Shown here piece after piece: positions 16,695-26,723 of a stretch of DNA of 64,000 nucleotides. The DNA is from Roseomonas sp. (GTDB lineage: Bacteria; Pseudomonadota; Alphaproteobacteria; Acetobacterales; Acetobacteraceae). The first letter of the stretch is position 1, and every line of letters begins with the position of its first letter. The DNA lies in assembly GCA_020249265.1 (NCBI GenBank), contig JADCGA010000011.1:1-64000 (forward strand), read 5' to 3'. Below the pieces are notes generated by a model, which worked only from the letters and a program-made list of their open reading frames with translations, was not told the DNA's origin and ran no database searches. Made by a program: the position numbers and the translations under genes.

Positions 16695-17648
16695 TCAGCC
16701 GGCCAAATGGCATTCCACCAGCCCATCTTCCAGGCTGGTGATGCTTGGCGTTGTCGCGGCACAGGGCGCGAAACAGGCCGGGCAGCGCGGATGAAAGCGG
16801 CAGCCGGGCGGAATATTCGCGGGGTCCGGCATGATATCGCCAAGCCCGACATCCGGCACGCCAAGCCCGGGTTCGGGTGTCAGCACAGAATCCAATAGCG
16901 CCCGCGTATAGGGGTGCCTCGGGTCGCGGAACAGCGCCTCACTTTCGCGCTTTTCGACGATACGGCCCAGATACATGACGGCGACTTCACTCGCCACATG
17001 TTCCACTACCGCAAGATTATGGCTGATGAACAGGTAAGTCAGCCCCAGATCGCGCCGCAATTCCGCCAGCAGATTGAGGATTTGCGCCTGCACCGAAACA
17101 TCCAAGGCGCTGGTCGGTTCATCGCAGACCACAATACGCGGGCGCAGCACAAGGGCGCGCGCAATCGCCACGCGCTGGCGCTGGCCGCCTGATAATTGCG
17201 ATGGGAAACGCGTGCCTTGTTCGGTGGAAAGCCCAACCCGTTCCAGGCTTTCCGCAACGCGGCGATCAACTTCCGAAGTCGTCACATTGCCCTGCGCCAC
17301 CAGCGGCATGGCGATGATATCGCGCACACGCCGGCGGGGATTGAGCGATGAAAACGGGTCCTGGAAGACCGGCTGGATCAGCCTGGCGCGCGCGCGGCGA
17401 TCCATGTCGTCAAGCCTTTTGCCATCCACCAGTACCTCACCGGCGCTGGGTTCCATCAGGCCCAATATCATGCGCGCGAGCGTGGTCTTGCCGCAGCCGC
17501 TTTCGCCCACCACGCCAAGCACGCTGCCGGTGGGGACGGAAAAGCTCACATCATCTACCGCGACAACGCGGCGCGGTGCGGCAAATAGCCCCTGGCTCGC
17601 ACGGAATTCGCGCCTCAGGCCGCGCACTTCAATGGCAGGCACGCTCAT
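16695..17648 (-). CDS. Peptide-type ABC transporter ATPase (DppF/OppF-like)
   Basis: 317 aa. Walker A 'GESGCGKTTL', Q-loop 'PVFQDPFSSLNPR', signature '[15 protein letters not shown]', Walker B 'IVVCDEPTSALD'. The C-terminus has the OppD/F extension with Cys-rich 'CRFHPRCPACFAPCA', expected for an Fe-S-like motif in this family. It is last in the operon GGT - permeases - ATPases, overlapping the previous ATPase by four bases. It hydrolyses ATP on the cytoplasmic face to drive uptake. Confidence 0.93.
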   Translation of the reverse strand: MSVPAIEVRGLRREFRASQGLFAAPRRVVAVDDVSFSVPTGSVLGVVGESGCGKTTLARMILGLMEPSAGEVLVDGKRLDDMDRRARARLIQPVFQDPFSSLNPRRRVRDIIAMPLVAQGNVTTSEVDRRVAESLERVGLSTEQGTRFPSQLSGGQRQRVAIARALVLRPRIVVCDEPTSALDVSVQAQILNLLAELRRDLGLTYLFISHNLAVVEHVASEVAVMYLGRIVEKRESEALFRDPRHPYTRALLDSVLTPEPGLGVPDVGLGDIMPDPANIPPGCRFHPRCPACFAPCAATTPSITSLEDGLVECHLAG

Positions 17649-18610
17649 GCCCTTGCCCCTTCCGGCAGGATGCAGAGCGCCTCATGCGCGGGGCCAACAT
17701 TGCGGCGCGGAATATCTGCGGCGCAGGCCGCTTCGGCAAAGCCGCAACGATCACGGAAGGCGCAGCCGATGAAGCCGGGCGGAATGCGCGGCACCACGCC
17801 AGGGATGGACCCCAGCGGTTCATCGCGCTTCACCTTGCCCGGCACCGGCACGCAGGAAAGCAGCCCGCGCGTATAGGGATGGCGCGGCGCGCGAAACAAT
17901 TCGGCCGTTGGCGCGCTTTCCACCACCTTGCCGGCATACATCACCGAAACGCGATCCGCGACGCGGGCGACGATGCCCAGATCATGTGTGATCAGCAGAA
18001 TGCCAAGGCCAAGATCCTTTTGCAGTTCAGCCAAAAGTCGCAAGATTTGCGCCTGCACAGTCACATCCAAAGCCGTGGTCGGTTCATCGGCAATCAGCAA
18101 TTCCGGATCGCACATCAGCGCCATCGCGATCATGACGCGCTGACGCAGCCCGCCTGAGAGCTGATGTGGAAATTGGCCGAGCCTTAATCCCGGCGCGGTA
18201 ATGCCAACCCGCGTCAGCAATTCCACCGCGCGATCCACCGCTTGCGCGCGTGGCGTACCGCGATGGCGGCGCAATACCTCGGTCATTTGCGAACCCACCG
18301 TATAGGCCGGGTTCAGGCTGGTCATGGGTTCCTGGAAAATCATCGCCATGCGATCACCGCGCAGGCGGGACATCTCCGCCTCATTGTAATCGCGAATATC
18401 CTCACCGGCGAAGGAAAGCCGCGCCGCTTCACGCTTGCCGCCCTTGGCAAGCAGCCCCATGACGGCAAGGGATGTGACTGATTTTCCGCAGCCGCTTTCG
18501 CCCACCAGGCAATGGGTTTCGCCCTTTTCCACGGTAAGCGATATGCCGCGCACTGCAGCCGTGCCGCCAAAGGTCACGCGCAGATCGTCAATTTCCAGCA
18601 GCGCGCTCAT
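17645..18610 (-). CDS. Peptide-type ABC transporter ATPase (DppD/OppD-like)
   Basis: 321 aa. Walker A '[13 protein letters not shown]', Q-loop '[17 protein letters not shown]', signature '[15 protein letters not shown]' (note GGL rather than the usual GGQ), Walker B '[12 protein letters not shown]'. The tail '[14 protein letters not shown]' is the OppD-type Cys motif. It heterodimerises with the next ATPase. Overlaps both neighbours by four bases. Confidence 0.93.
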   Translation of the reverse strand: MSALLEIDDLRVTFGGTAAVRGISLTVEKGETHCLVGESGCGKSVTSLAVMGLLAKGGKREAARLSFAGEDIRDYNEAEMSRLRGDRMAMIFQEPMTSLNPAYTVGSQMTEVLRRHRGTPRAQAVDRAVELLTRVGITAPGLRLGQFPHQLSGGLRQRVMIAMALMCDPELLIADEPTTALDVTVQAQILRLLAELQKDLGLGILLITHDLGIVARVADRVSVMYAGKVVESAPTAELFRAPRHPYTRGLLSCVPVPGKVKRDEPLGSIPGVVPRIPPGFIGCAFRDRCGFAEAACAADIPRRNVGPAHEALCILPEGARA

Positions 18611-19479
18611 CGGGACAGATCCGTACCCAGCATGTCGCGCAAAGCATCGCCCAGCAGATTGACACCCAGCACCAGCACAAAAAGCGCAATGCCAGGGATC
18701 ATGATAATCCAGGGGCTGAAGAACATGTATTCCTTGGCTTCCGAAATCATCAGCCCCCAGGAAGGCAAGGGTGGCGGCACGCCAAGGCCCAGGAAGGAAA
18801 GCGCCGCTTCCAGCAAAATGGCGAGCGCCATTTCAAGCGTTGCGACCACGGCAAGATGCGTCGCGATATTGGGCAGCACTTCCTTGAGCAGCACGGTCAT
18901 GGGCGAACAACCCGCGCAACGCGCCGCCGCCACATAATCCAGGTTGCGGATTTGCATGGTTGTGGACCGCGCGACCACCGCAAACCGATCCCAGAGCAAT
19001 AGCCCGAGCACCAAAATCACCAGCGTAAAACTGGTGCCCAAAAGCCCCGCCACCGCCAGGGCCACCAACACCACGGGGATGGAAAGCCGCGCGGTGATGG
19101 CAAACATGACCGCATCATCAACGCGCCCACCATAGAAACCGCCCATGACGCCCAAAAACGTGCCGATAATGCCTGAGGTGATGACAGTCGCGACCCCGAT
19201 GATCATCGAAACCCGCGCACCATAGATAAGGCGCGAAAGGTAATCCCGCCCCAATTGATCCGTGCCGAGGATATTGGCGGGCGTGCCGCCTTCCATCCAC
19301 ATTGGCGGGATCACGCGCCTACCGAGATCAATCGTGAAAGGATCATAGGGCGCAAGCCAAGGCGCGAAGATCGCGACGAAGGTGATGAAGCCGACAATGC
19401 CTGCGCCAAATATCGCCCCGGCATTGCGCCTTATGCGCCGTCGATTACCGGCGCCAGCAGGTTGCAAAACCGTGCTCAT
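18607..19479 (-). CDS. Peptide-type ABC transporter permease (DppC-like)
   Basis: 290 aa with a hydrophilic N-terminus and five to six membrane helices. The OppC-type start 'FAPWLAPYDPFTIDLG' and 'LGTDQLGRDYLSRLIYGARV' are present, and the EAA loop reads 'AAARCAGCSPMTVLLKEVLP'. Forms the channel with DppB. Four-base overlaps on both sides. Confidence 0.92.
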   Translation of the reverse strand: MSTVLQPAGAGNRRRIRRNAGAIFGAGIVGFITFVAIFAPWLAPYDPFTIDLGRRVIPPMWMEGGTPANILGTDQLGRDYLSRLIYGARVSMIIGVATVITSGIIGTFLGVMGGFYGGRVDDAVMFAITARLSIPVVLVALAVAGLLGTSFTLVILVLGLLLWDRFAVVARSTTMQIRNLDYVAAARCAGCSPMTVLLKEVLPNIATHLAVVATLEMALAILLEAALSFLGLGVPPPLPSWGLMISEAKEYMFFSPWIIMIPGIALFVLVLGVNLLGDALRDMLGTDLSR

Positions 19480-20393
19480 GCCGACCTCAGGCGTGGATCA
19501 AGCACGGCATTCAGCAGATCAGACAAAAGCGTAAGGCCGATATAGATCAGCGCCAGCACCAGCACCACCGCCTGCACCACGGGGAAGTCGTTCTTGCTGA
19601 TGCTCTCCCACGCCAGATAGCCAACACCGTGCAAGGCAAAAACCGTTTCAATCACGATGGACCCGCCCAGCATGAAGCCAAGCTGCACGGCAGCAATCGC
19701 CACCACCGGAATGGCCGCATTGCGAAACCCGTGCTTCACCAGAATGGAAAGCCGCGAAAGCCCCTTGGCGCGGGCGGTGCGGATATAATCGGAAGCCAGC
19801 GCTTCAATCATGCCGCTGCGCGTGAGCCGCATCAGCGATGGAATGGCGGAAAAGGACAGCACGATGGAGGGCATCACATAATGCTCCCAAGACCCGGTGC
19901 CGGAGATCGGCAGCCAGCCCAGGTTCAAGCCCAGCACCACCATCAGGATCAGTCCCAGCCAGAAGGAAGGCATGGCCTGGCCAATCAGCGCCACCATCAG
20001 CACGCTGCGATCAACCCAGGTATTTTCCTTGACCGCCGCAAGAATCCCCAAGGGCAAGGCAACGCAAAGCGCGATGAAAAGGCCGCATAGCCCAAGCGTC
20101 ATGGTGATTGGCATGCGTTCCATGATCAGCCGTGCCACGCGCGTCTTGAAGAAATAGCTATCGCCGAAATCGCCTTGCAGCGCGCGCCAGAGCCAATCAA
20201 AATACTGCACCCATAGCGGTCGATCGAGCCCATAGGCGCGGCGGATGAGTTCAATATCCTCCTGCGTCGCATTCGGCCCGGCAATGGAAATGGCAAGATC
20301 ACCCGATAGCCGCGTGAGCAGAAAGCTCAACGTCAGCACCGTCAGCGCAACCAATATCGCAACCGTCAAGCGGCGTCTTAGAAAATGAAGCAT
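19476..20393 (-). CDS. Peptide-type ABC transporter permease (DppB-like)
   Basis: 305 aa, six helices. The DppB N-terminal pattern 'FLRRRLTVAILVALTVLTLS' and the periplasmic segment beginning 'GPNATQEDIELIRRAYGLD' are clear; the EAA loop is '[20 protein letters not shown]'. Pairs with the overlapping DppC. Follows the GGT-family gene after 47 bases on the same strand. Confidence 0.92.
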   Translation of the reverse strand: MLHFLRRRLTVAILVALTVLTLSFLLTRLSGDLAISIAGPNATQEDIELIRRAYGLDRPLWVQYFDWLWRALQGDFGDSYFFKTRVARLIMERMPITMTLGLCGLFIALCVALPLGILAAVKENTWVDRSVLMVALIGQAMPSFWLGLILMVVLGLNLGWLPISGTGSWEHYVMPSIVLSFSAIPSLMRLTRSGMIEALASDYIRTARAKGLSRLSILVKHGFRNAAIPVVAIAAVQLGFMLGGSIVIETVFALHGVGYLAWESISKNDFPVVQAVVLVLALIYIGLTLLSDLLNAVLDPRLRSA

Positions 20394-20440
20394 CCCAAGG
20401 ACAAACTAGGCTTGATGGGCAGGGCGCGGCAAGGGGGCCA

Positions 20441-22048
20441 TTACCAGGCCCCCGCCCAGCCATCCCGCCGTGGATCGGATGCCGCCATGCGCACGCCATT
20501 TTCCAGCACGCGAATGGCCTCCACACTGCAAGGCCCTTCCAGATCCGGCACGGTCTTCACGCGATGCCCGCGCGCTTGCAGTGCCGAGATCACCTCAGCG
20601 CCCATGCCCGCTTCGATGGTCAGCAGATCCTCACCGCCATGCGGGTAATTGCTTTCCTGACCGGGTTGGGAGGATGTCCAGCGCGGCGCCTCCAGCGCCT
20701 GTTGCGGGTCCATGCCGAAATCGGCGCAGGCCACCAGCACTTGCATATTCACCTGCACCTGATTATCCGCGCCAGGCGTCCCGAAGATCAGCCAGGGTTT
20801 GCCGGCCCTCATCAGCATGGGCGCATTCATGGTGTGGCGCACGCGCTTGCCGGGCGCGAGTGCATTCGCGTGGCCTTCTTCCAAATGCCAATAGCTCATG
20901 CGGTTATTAAACAGGATGCCGGTTTCCTGGCCGGTCACGCCAGAACCAAAACTGGAATTGATGGACTGAATGGCAGAAACCGCATTGCCGTCGCGGTCCA
21001 CCACGCAGAAATAGGTGGTGTCGGACTCTCGCGCGGGGCGCACCGGCAGATGCGCCGCACGATCCGTGATGGCGGCGGCATGCGCGCCGGCGCATTCGCG
21101 CGATAGCAGCATATCAAGCGGCGGGTTCACCGCGCCCGCATAAGCCTCCCGGTCAAGGAAGGCGCGTTTCTTCGCTTCCACCATCAGGTGAATCAAGGCT
21201 GCGCTGCCCCAGCCAAGCGCGGCCAGATCGAAGCGTTCCAGAATACGCGCCATCTGCGCCATGGCGAAGCCCATGGAATTGGGTGGCGTCTGACGTAGTT
21301 CAAAGCCGCGATAAGGCACGGCGATGGGCGGCGCGATGATCGGCGCAACCGAAGCCAAATCCGCCGCGCGCACCATGGCGCCCGCCTTTTCCAGATCAGC
21401 GGCCAGCATCGCCGCCAGCCTGCCCTGATAGAAATCCGAAGGCCCTGCCGAGGCCAGGCGTTGCAGGGTGGCCGCCAAAGCCGGCTGGACCAACAAATTC
21501 CCCAAAGCCGGCGGCTTGCCCTCCGGCAGAAACAACGCGGTACTCAAAGCATCAGGCGAAAGCCGCGCGCGGTTTTCGCCTACAAAATGGCGCAAGGCGT
21601 GGGTCGCCGCAAAACCATCCCGCGCCGCTTCAATCGCAGGGCCAAATAGCGCGCCCCAGGGCTTGCTGCCCTCTGCCCCATGCAGCGCCGCAAGCCCCGC
21701 CACCATGCCAGGCGTTTGGATAGAAAGCGCGCCATGGACGGGAATGCCACCCGCCGCGCGATAATGCGCGATGGTGGCCGCTGCCGGTGCCGCGCCAGTG
21801 CCGTTATAGGTGGTGCTGGCGCCGGTTTTCGCGTTCCAGGCATGGTAGAAACCATCGCCGCCCAGCCCGGACATATGTGGTTCCACCACGCCAAGCGTGA
21901 GGGCAATCGCCACCGCCGCATCGGCGGCATTGCCGCCGGCGCGCAGAATCTCCATCCCCGCAGCGGTCGCGACCGGATGATTGCTCGCCACCGCCCCGCG
22001 TCTGCCCATGATCAGCGGGCGGCGTGCGCGAATGCCTTCATAAGCCAT
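20441..22048 (-). CDS. Gamma-glutamyltransferase-family Ntn hydrolase
   Basis: 535 aa proenzyme without a signal peptide, so probably cytoplasmic. The N-terminal part has 'ASNHPVATAAGMEILRAGGN' and the Gly-rich 'MSGLGGDGFY'. The autocleavage/nucleophile site reads 'DTTYFCVVDRDGNAVSAIQS', where the second Thr fits the catalytic Thr of GGT; 'NSSFGSGVTGQETGILFNNR' follows. Members cleave gamma-glutamyl bonds or act as acylases. Position directly ahead of peptide-importer permeases suggests it hydrolyses the imported gamma-glutamyl or acyl compound. It starts next to the stop of a Bug receptor gene, likely one operon. Confidence 0.88.
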   Translation of the reverse strand: MAYEGIRARRPLIMGRRGAVASNHPVATAAGMEILRAGGNAADAAVAIALTLGVVEPHMSGLGGDGFYHAWNAKTGASTTYNGTGAAPAAATIAHYRAAGGIPVHGALSIQTPGMVAGLAALHGAEGSKPWGALFGPAIEAARDGFAATHALRHFVGENRARLSPDALSTALFLPEGKPPALGNLLVQPALAATLQRLASAGPSDFYQGRLAAMLAADLEKAGAMVRAADLASVAPIIAPPIAVPYRGFELRQTPPNSMGFAMAQMARILERFDLAALGWGSAALIHLMVEAKKRAFLDREAYAGAVNPPLDMLLSRECAGAHAAAITDRAAHLPVRPARESDTTYFCVVDRDGNAVSAIQSINSSFGSGVTGQETGILFNNRMSYWHLEEGHANALAPGKRVRHTMNAPMLMRAGKPWLIFGTPGADNQVQVNMQVLVACADFGMDPQQALEAPRWTSSQPGQESNYPHGGEDLLTIEAGMGAEVISALQARGHRVKTVPDLEGPCSVEAIRVLENGVRMAASDPRRDGWAGAW

Positions 22049-22051
22049 GGC

Positions 22052-23002
22052 TCAGCCCCCGAGGTTCATGCGCGCGACAATCGGCGCCCAGCGCGTCACC
22101 TCCGCCTGGACATGCGCGGCTGCGGCGGCAGGTGAAGGATCAGGCCAGGTTTCCACACCCGCCGCTGCCAGCCGCTGCTTCACGGCCGGGTCCGCCACGG
22201 CACGCAGCGCTGCCTCACGAATGGGCGCAAGCGCTTCTTCCGGCGTGCCGGGCTTGGCGAAAAGCACCTGCCAGGCCGTGACCTCATAGCCAGGCACGCC
22301 AGCCTGCGCGAGTGCGGGCAGGCCGGGCACAAGATCGGAAGGTGTCGCGGAACTGACCGCGAGGCCCCGCACGCGGCCATCGCGCATCAGCGGTGCCAGC
22401 ATGGTCGGGCTATCAATCGTCAGGTTCATCCGCCCCGCGAGCAAATCCTGCACCGCATTGGCTGCGGTGCGATAGGGCACGATGGTGAAGCTGGCACCGG
22501 AAAGTTGGCGGAACAATTCTCCCGCCAGATGATTAGTGGCACCGGGATTGGTGGCGCCGTAATTCGCTTCCTCTTTCTTCTGCGACAGCCAGGCGAGCAA
22601 TGAAGCCACATCCCGCGCCGGCACATCCGGGTGCACCGCCAGCACAAAGGGCTGGCGGCCCACCAGCGCAAGCGGGATGAAATCCGCGACGGGATCATGC
22701 GGGAAGTTTGGATAAACGGCCCGCATCACTGGGTGATTATTCGTGCCAATGAAGATCGTATTGCCATCCGCAGGCAGGCGATGAAAGGCTGCCGCGCCCA
22801 CGGTGCTGCCCGCGCCTGGTATGTTTTCCGGCACCACAGGCCGACCAAGCTGGGTTTGCAGCGTATCCGCCAAAATGCGCCCCACCACATCCGTCACGCC
22901 ACCAACGCCCACGGGGATGATCATGCGAAGCGGCCGCGCCTGTGCAAACGCCGGGGCCGCCAAGCCAAGCGCAGCAGCGGTCAGAAGGGAACGACGCAGC
23001 AT
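22052..23002 (-). CDS. Bug/TctC-family periplasmic binding protein
   Basis: 316 aa from the ATG at 23002, preceded by AAGGGG; the ATG at 23023 lacks a good site. The signal 'MLRRSLLTAAALGLAAPAFA' ends at 'QARPLRMIIPVGVGGVTDVV'. Middle blocks 'GATNHLAGELFRQLSG' and 'AGRMNLTIDSPTMLAPLM' fit the family. First gene of the operon that continues into the GGT-family enzyme and Dpp-type permeases. No tricarboxylate permease is linked. Confidence 0.9.
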   Translation of the reverse strand: MLRRSLLTAAALGLAAPAFAQARPLRMIIPVGVGGVTDVVGRILADTLQTQLGRPVVPENIPGAGSTVGAAAFHRLPADGNTIFIGTNNHPVMRAVYPNFPHDPVADFIPLALVGRQPFVLAVHPDVPARDVASLLAWLSQKKEEANYGATNPGATNHLAGELFRQLSGASFTIVPYRTAANAVQDLLAGRMNLTIDSPTMLAPLMRDGRVRGLAVSSATPSDLVPGLPALAQAGVPGYEVTAWQVLFAKPGTPEEALAPIREAALRAVADPAVKQRLAAAGVETWPDPSPAAAAAHVQAEVTRWAPIVARMNLGG

Positions 23003-23133
23003 GGGAAAACCCCTTTTCTTCATATCTGCTGAAGCCTAACCCGGCTTGCGCCTTCTGCCACCCCCGTTCGCGGGGCTTGGCGCGCGGGCAAGAGGGCTTC
23101 ATGATCGCGCCAATAACGCGGGAGAGACGGGCC

Positions 23134-23823
23134 ATGGCCAGCATTGTTCTGATCCACGGGGCTTATCAAGGCGGTTGGATTTGGCGCTTTGTCGCCGAAC
23201 GGCTCCGCGCCGCCGGGCATGATGTGCATGCGCCAACGCTGGATGGCTGCGCCGAACGCCGCCACCAAATGCGCGCGGGCATTGATACCGAAAGCCACGG
23301 CCAGGAAATCGCCGAATATCTTTACTACCATGATCTGCGCGATGCGGTGCTGGTGGGCACCTCGGCTGGCGGCATGGTGATGGCGGCAGCCGCCGAACGC
23401 GCGCGCGAACGCATTGGGCGCCTGGTTTTCGCCGATGCGCTGGCGCTGATGGATGGTGAAAAGATCAGGGACATCGTGACGCGTCCCGCCGCCATCAATA
23501 CGGATATCGCGCTTGGCCCGGGCCGAGAGGATGCGCTGAACCGGCTATTCCTTGGCATGGAAAGGGGTTTGGCCGAATGGGCCGCGGACCGCATGACGCT
23601 GCACCCGATCAAGACCTTCACCCAGCCGGTGAAATTGCCAAGCTTCTGGCAGCAAAGCTGGAATGCATCGGTCATTTATTGCCCGCAGGCGGCCAATCCC
23701 GGTGAGGCGCATCAGCGCCGCTGCGCAGACAAACTCGGCGCGCGCTGGCATGTGATTGACACCGGCCATTACCCCATGCTGACCACACCGGATGAGCTTG
23801 CGCGCATCATCATCTCCGGCTGA
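23134..23823 (+). CDS. Alpha/beta hydrolase
   Basis: 229 aa from the ATG at 23134 (GGGAGAG upstream); an ATG at 23101 would add 11 residues. Begins 'MASIVLIHGAYQGGWIWRFV', the oxyanion-hole region. The nucleophile elbow is 'LVGTSAGGM' with Ser near residue 77, and the catalytic His is in 'DTGHYPMLTTPDELA'. It resembles esterase/acetone-cyanohydrin-lyase-type hydrolases of about 230 aa. The next gene, glpD, starts 32 bases before its stop, so the two are co-transcribed. Substrate not assigned. Confidence 0.82.
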   Translation: MASIVLIHGAYQGGWIWRFVAERLRAAGHDVHAPTLDGCAERRHQMRAGIDTESHGQEIAEYLYYHDLRDAVLVGTSAGGMVMAAAAERARERIGRLVFADALALMDGEKIRDIVTRPAAINTDIALGPGREDALNRLFLGMERGLAEWAADRMTLHPIKTFTQPVKLPSFWQQSWNASVIYCPQAANPGEAHQRRCADKLGARWHVIDTGHYPMLTTPDELARIIISG

Positions 23824-25285
23824 GCCTTACGATCTTGCTGTCATTGGTGGCGGCATCAATGGTGCCGGCATTGCGCGTGATGCCGCGGGCCGCGGGCTTT
23901 CTGTTGTGCTGTTTGAAAAGGGCGATCTGGGCAGCGGCACTTCGGCCAATTCCACCAAGCTGATCCATGGTGGCTTGCGCTATCTGGAACATTACGAATT
24001 TCGCCTGGTGCGTGAAGCGCTGATTGAACGCGAAATCCTGCTTGGCATTGCGCCGCATATCATCTGGCCATTGCGCTTTGTCCTGCCGCATCATGAGGGC
24101 CTCAGGCCCGCCTGGCTGCTGCGGCTTGGGTTGTTTTTGTATGATCATCTGGGCGGGCGAAAGACGCTGCCAGCCACCATGCGGATTGACCTGACAAGCT
24201 CTCCGTTGGGGGCGCCGCTCAGCCCCGGGCATCGCATCGGCTTTGAATATTCCGATTGCTGGGTGGAGGATTCGCGCCTGGTGCTGCTGAACGCCAAGGA
24301 TGCGGCGGAACGCGGTGCGGCCATTCATCCGCGCATGGCGGTGACTGCCGCGCAGCGCGATGGCGCGCTTTGGCATATCACTGTTGAAGGTCGTGATGGG
24401 CCGGCAGAATTTCACGCCCGCGCCCTGGTCAATGCTGCCGGCCCTTGGGTTAGCGCGGTGCAGCATACGGTGATGGGCAGCAACCAGCCGGCGCGCCTCA
24501 GGCTGGTCAAGGGCAGCCATATCGTGCTGCCACGGCTTTATGATCACGACCGCGCCTATATCTTCCAGAATGCCGATGGGCGGATCATTTTCACCATCCC
24601 CTATGAACGTGACTTCACCCTGATCGGCACCACCGATGAGGAGCACCCTAACCCCGAAGAGCCGCCGCAGATTTCTGAGGGCGAAATCACCTATCTCTGC
24701 GCTGCGGCGTCCGGTTATTTCCGCACGCCGGTGAAGCGCGAAGATATTGTCTGGACCTATTCGGGGCTCCGCCCGCTTTATGATGATGGGGCGAGCAAGG
24801 CGCAGGAAGCCACGCGCGATTACGTGCTGAAGTTGGATGCGCCGGTGGGTCAGGCGCCGCTACTCAATATCTTCGGCGGAAAGATCACCACCTATCGCAA
24901 GCTGGCCGAAGCCGCCTTGGCCGAGCTTGGCCTGAAACCCGAAAAGGCCGGCTGGACCGCCCGCGCCTCCCTGCCGGGCGGGGATTTCCCCCTGAATGGT
25001 TTCGCGGCCCTGTTGGCCGATTTCCAGCGTAACTTCCCGCAATTACCGGGAAGCCTCTGCACCCGGCTGCTCCGCGCCTATGGCACGCGGGCCTGGCGCA
25101 TCTTCACCGCCGGCCAGGACCCTGGCCCGGCCATTGGCGCCGATTTACACGCGGCAGAGCTGGACTATCTCCGCCGCGAGGAATGGGCCGCAACGGCCGA
25201 AGATGTGCTCTGGCGCCGGAGCAAGCTCGGGCTGCGCTTCGATGCCGGGGCACGGGATAGGCTGGCCAGGCTCATGGGCGGCTGA
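23792..25285 (+). CDS. glpD: Aerobic glycerol-3-phosphate dehydrogenase
   Basis: 497 aa. FAD-binding N-terminus 'DLAVIGGGINGAGIARDAAG' and the family signature 'STKLIHGGLRYLEHYEFRLV' are intact; 'ALVNAAGPWVSAV', 'IGTTDEEHPNPEEPPQISEG' and 'NIFGGKITTYRKLAEAAL' follow. It oxidises sn-glycerol-3-phosphate to dihydroxyacetone phosphate and passes electrons to the quinone pool at the inner membrane. The start at 23792 overlaps the hydrolase gene by 32 bases in another frame; a shorter non-ATG start nearer the FAD motif cannot be excluded. The ugp importer follows, giving uptake plus oxidation in one locus. Confidence 0.94.
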   Translation: MSLRASSSPAEPYDLAVIGGGINGAGIARDAAGRGLSVVLFEKGDLGSGTSANSTKLIHGGLRYLEHYEFRLVREALIEREILLGIAPHIIWPLRFVLPHHEGLRPAWLLRLGLFLYDHLGGRKTLPATMRIDLTSSPLGAPLSPGHRIGFEYSDCWVEDSRLVLLNAKDAAERGAAIHPRMAVTAAQRDGALWHITVEGRDGPAEFHARALVNAAGPWVSAVQHTVMGSNQPARLRLVKGSHIVLPRLYDHDRAYIFQNADGRIIFTIPYERDFTLIGTTDEEHPNPEEPPQISEGEITYLCAAASGYFRTPVKREDIVWTYSGLRPLYDDGASKAQEATRDYVLKLDAPVGQAPLLNIFGGKITTYRKLAEAALAELGLKPEKAGWTARASLPGGDFPLNGFAALLADFQRNFPQLPGSLCTRLLRAYGTRAWRIFTAGQDPGPAIGADLHAAELDYLRREEWAATAEDVLWRRSKLGLRFDAGARDRLARLMGG

Positions 25286-25376
25286 AAGACCGAAACACAA
25301 GCTTCGCGAAACTGTCTTTTACCTGTAATAAAGCCTGGGTATCGGGCAGTGGCCTCAACAAAAAAGGAGAGCTTTC

Positions 25377-26714
25377 ATGCAACGTCGTCACATTTTGCTG
25401 GGAACATCGGGTCTGCTCGCGGCCCCCTTCGTGGCACCTTCCGTGCGCGCCCAGGGCCGCACAGAAATCCAATTCTGGTATGGGCTGGGTGGGGCGCTTG
25501 GTGAGCGCGTGGCCGAACAGGTGACCCGTTTCAACGAAAGCCAATCGCGCTTTCGCGTGAATGCCAATTTCCGTGGCTCCTACGTGGAAGTCATGACCGG
25601 CGCCATCGCCGCCTGGCGCGCCGGCACGCCGCCCCATATCGCGCAGGTGTTCGAAGTCGGCACCGCCACCATGATGGCCGCCGGCCCTGCGATTCGCCCG
25701 ACCCATGAATTGCTGGGCGAAGTGGGCATTACCCTGGACCCGAAGCGCTATCTGGCCGGCGTGCGCGGCTATTATTCCGACACGCAAGGCCGCCTGGTTT
25801 CCATGCCGCATAATTCTTCTTCCGCAGTCATGTGGATCAACCTGGACGCTTTCGAAAAGGCTGGGCTCTCCACGACGGAACTACCCAAGACCTGGGCTGA
25901 AATCCGCGCCGCTGCGCAGAAGATCAAAGCCACCAATGCCGCCGAAATCCCGATCAGCACCGCCTGGCCGACCTGGGTGATGTTTGAACAAATGTCATCC
26001 CTGCATGATGTCGGGCTTGCCACCAAGGCCAATGGCTTCGAAGGCCTGGATGCCCAGATGAACCTCGGTGCGCCGATTTTCGCCAAGCATACCAATATGC
26101 TGCTTGAGATGCAGCGTGAGGGAAGCTTTGTCTATGGCGGGCGTGATGCCGATGGCTTCGCGAGCTTCCCGGCAGGTAAGGCCGCCATGTCCTTCAATTC
26201 CTCGGCCGGCCGGGCGCAGGTGCAGCGCGAAGCCAAGTTCCGCTGGGCTTCGGTGGTGCTGCCCCATCATGGTGATATCACGCAATCACCGCATAATGGC
26301 GTGATCGGCGGCGCCAGCCTTTGGACGCTGACGGCGCGCAACCGCACGGCGGAAGAATATCGCGGTGTCGCGGAGTTCTACCGCTTCATCTCAGAGGTTG
26401 AGCAGGATAAGTGGTGGCACCATGTCACCGGCTATGTGCCGCTGACGCTGGCGGCGTATGAGGCTTCGCGTGCTGAGGGCTTCTATACCCAAAACCCTGG
26501 CGCAGATGCCGCGATCATCCAGCTTTCCCGTGCGGAACCCACGCCTAATAGCCAGGGCTTCCGGCTGGGCGGCTTTGTGGAAATTCGCAATATCATCCAG
26601 GAAGAATTGGAGCGCGGCTTCCAGGGCCAGCAGAATACCGAAACACTGCTTGCCAATGCCAATCGCCGCGCCGATGTGGTGCTGCGTAATTTTGAGCGTG
26701 CGAATCGTCGCTAA
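25377..26714 (+). CDS. ugpB: sn-Glycerol-3-phosphate ABC transporter binding protein
   Basis: 445 aa, AAGGAGAG before the start. Twin-arginine signal 'MQRRHILLGTSGLLAAPFVA'. The mature start 'RTEIQFWYGLGGALGERVAE' and blocks such as 'MPHNSSSAVMWINLDAFEKA' and 'ASFPAGKAAMSFNSSAGRAQ' match UgpB. Binds sn-glycerol-3-phosphate or glycerophosphodiesters in the periplasm. A GC stem-loop and a dispersed repeat separate it from ugpA, which may make UgpB more abundant than the permeases. Confidence 0.93.
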   Translation: MQRRHILLGTSGLLAAPFVAPSVRAQGRTEIQFWYGLGGALGERVAEQVTRFNESQSRFRVNANFRGSYVEVMTGAIAAWRAGTPPHIAQVFEVGTATMMAAGPAIRPTHELLGEVGITLDPKRYLAGVRGYYSDTQGRLVSMPHNSSSAVMWINLDAFEKAGLSTTELPKTWAEIRAAAQKIKATNAAEIPISTAWPTWVMFEQMSSLHDVGLATKANGFEGLDAQMNLGAPIFAKHTNMLLEMQREGSFVYGGRDADGFASFPAGKAAMSFNSSAGRAQVQREAKFRWASVVLPHHGDITQSPHNGVIGGASLWTLTARNRTAEEYRGVAEFYRFISEVEQDKWWHHVTGYVPLTLAAYEASRAEGFYTQNPGADAAIIQLSRAEPTPNSQGFRLGGFVEIRNIIQEELERGFQGQQNTETLLANANRRADVVLRNFERANRR

Positions 26715-26723
26715 TCGCGTATC

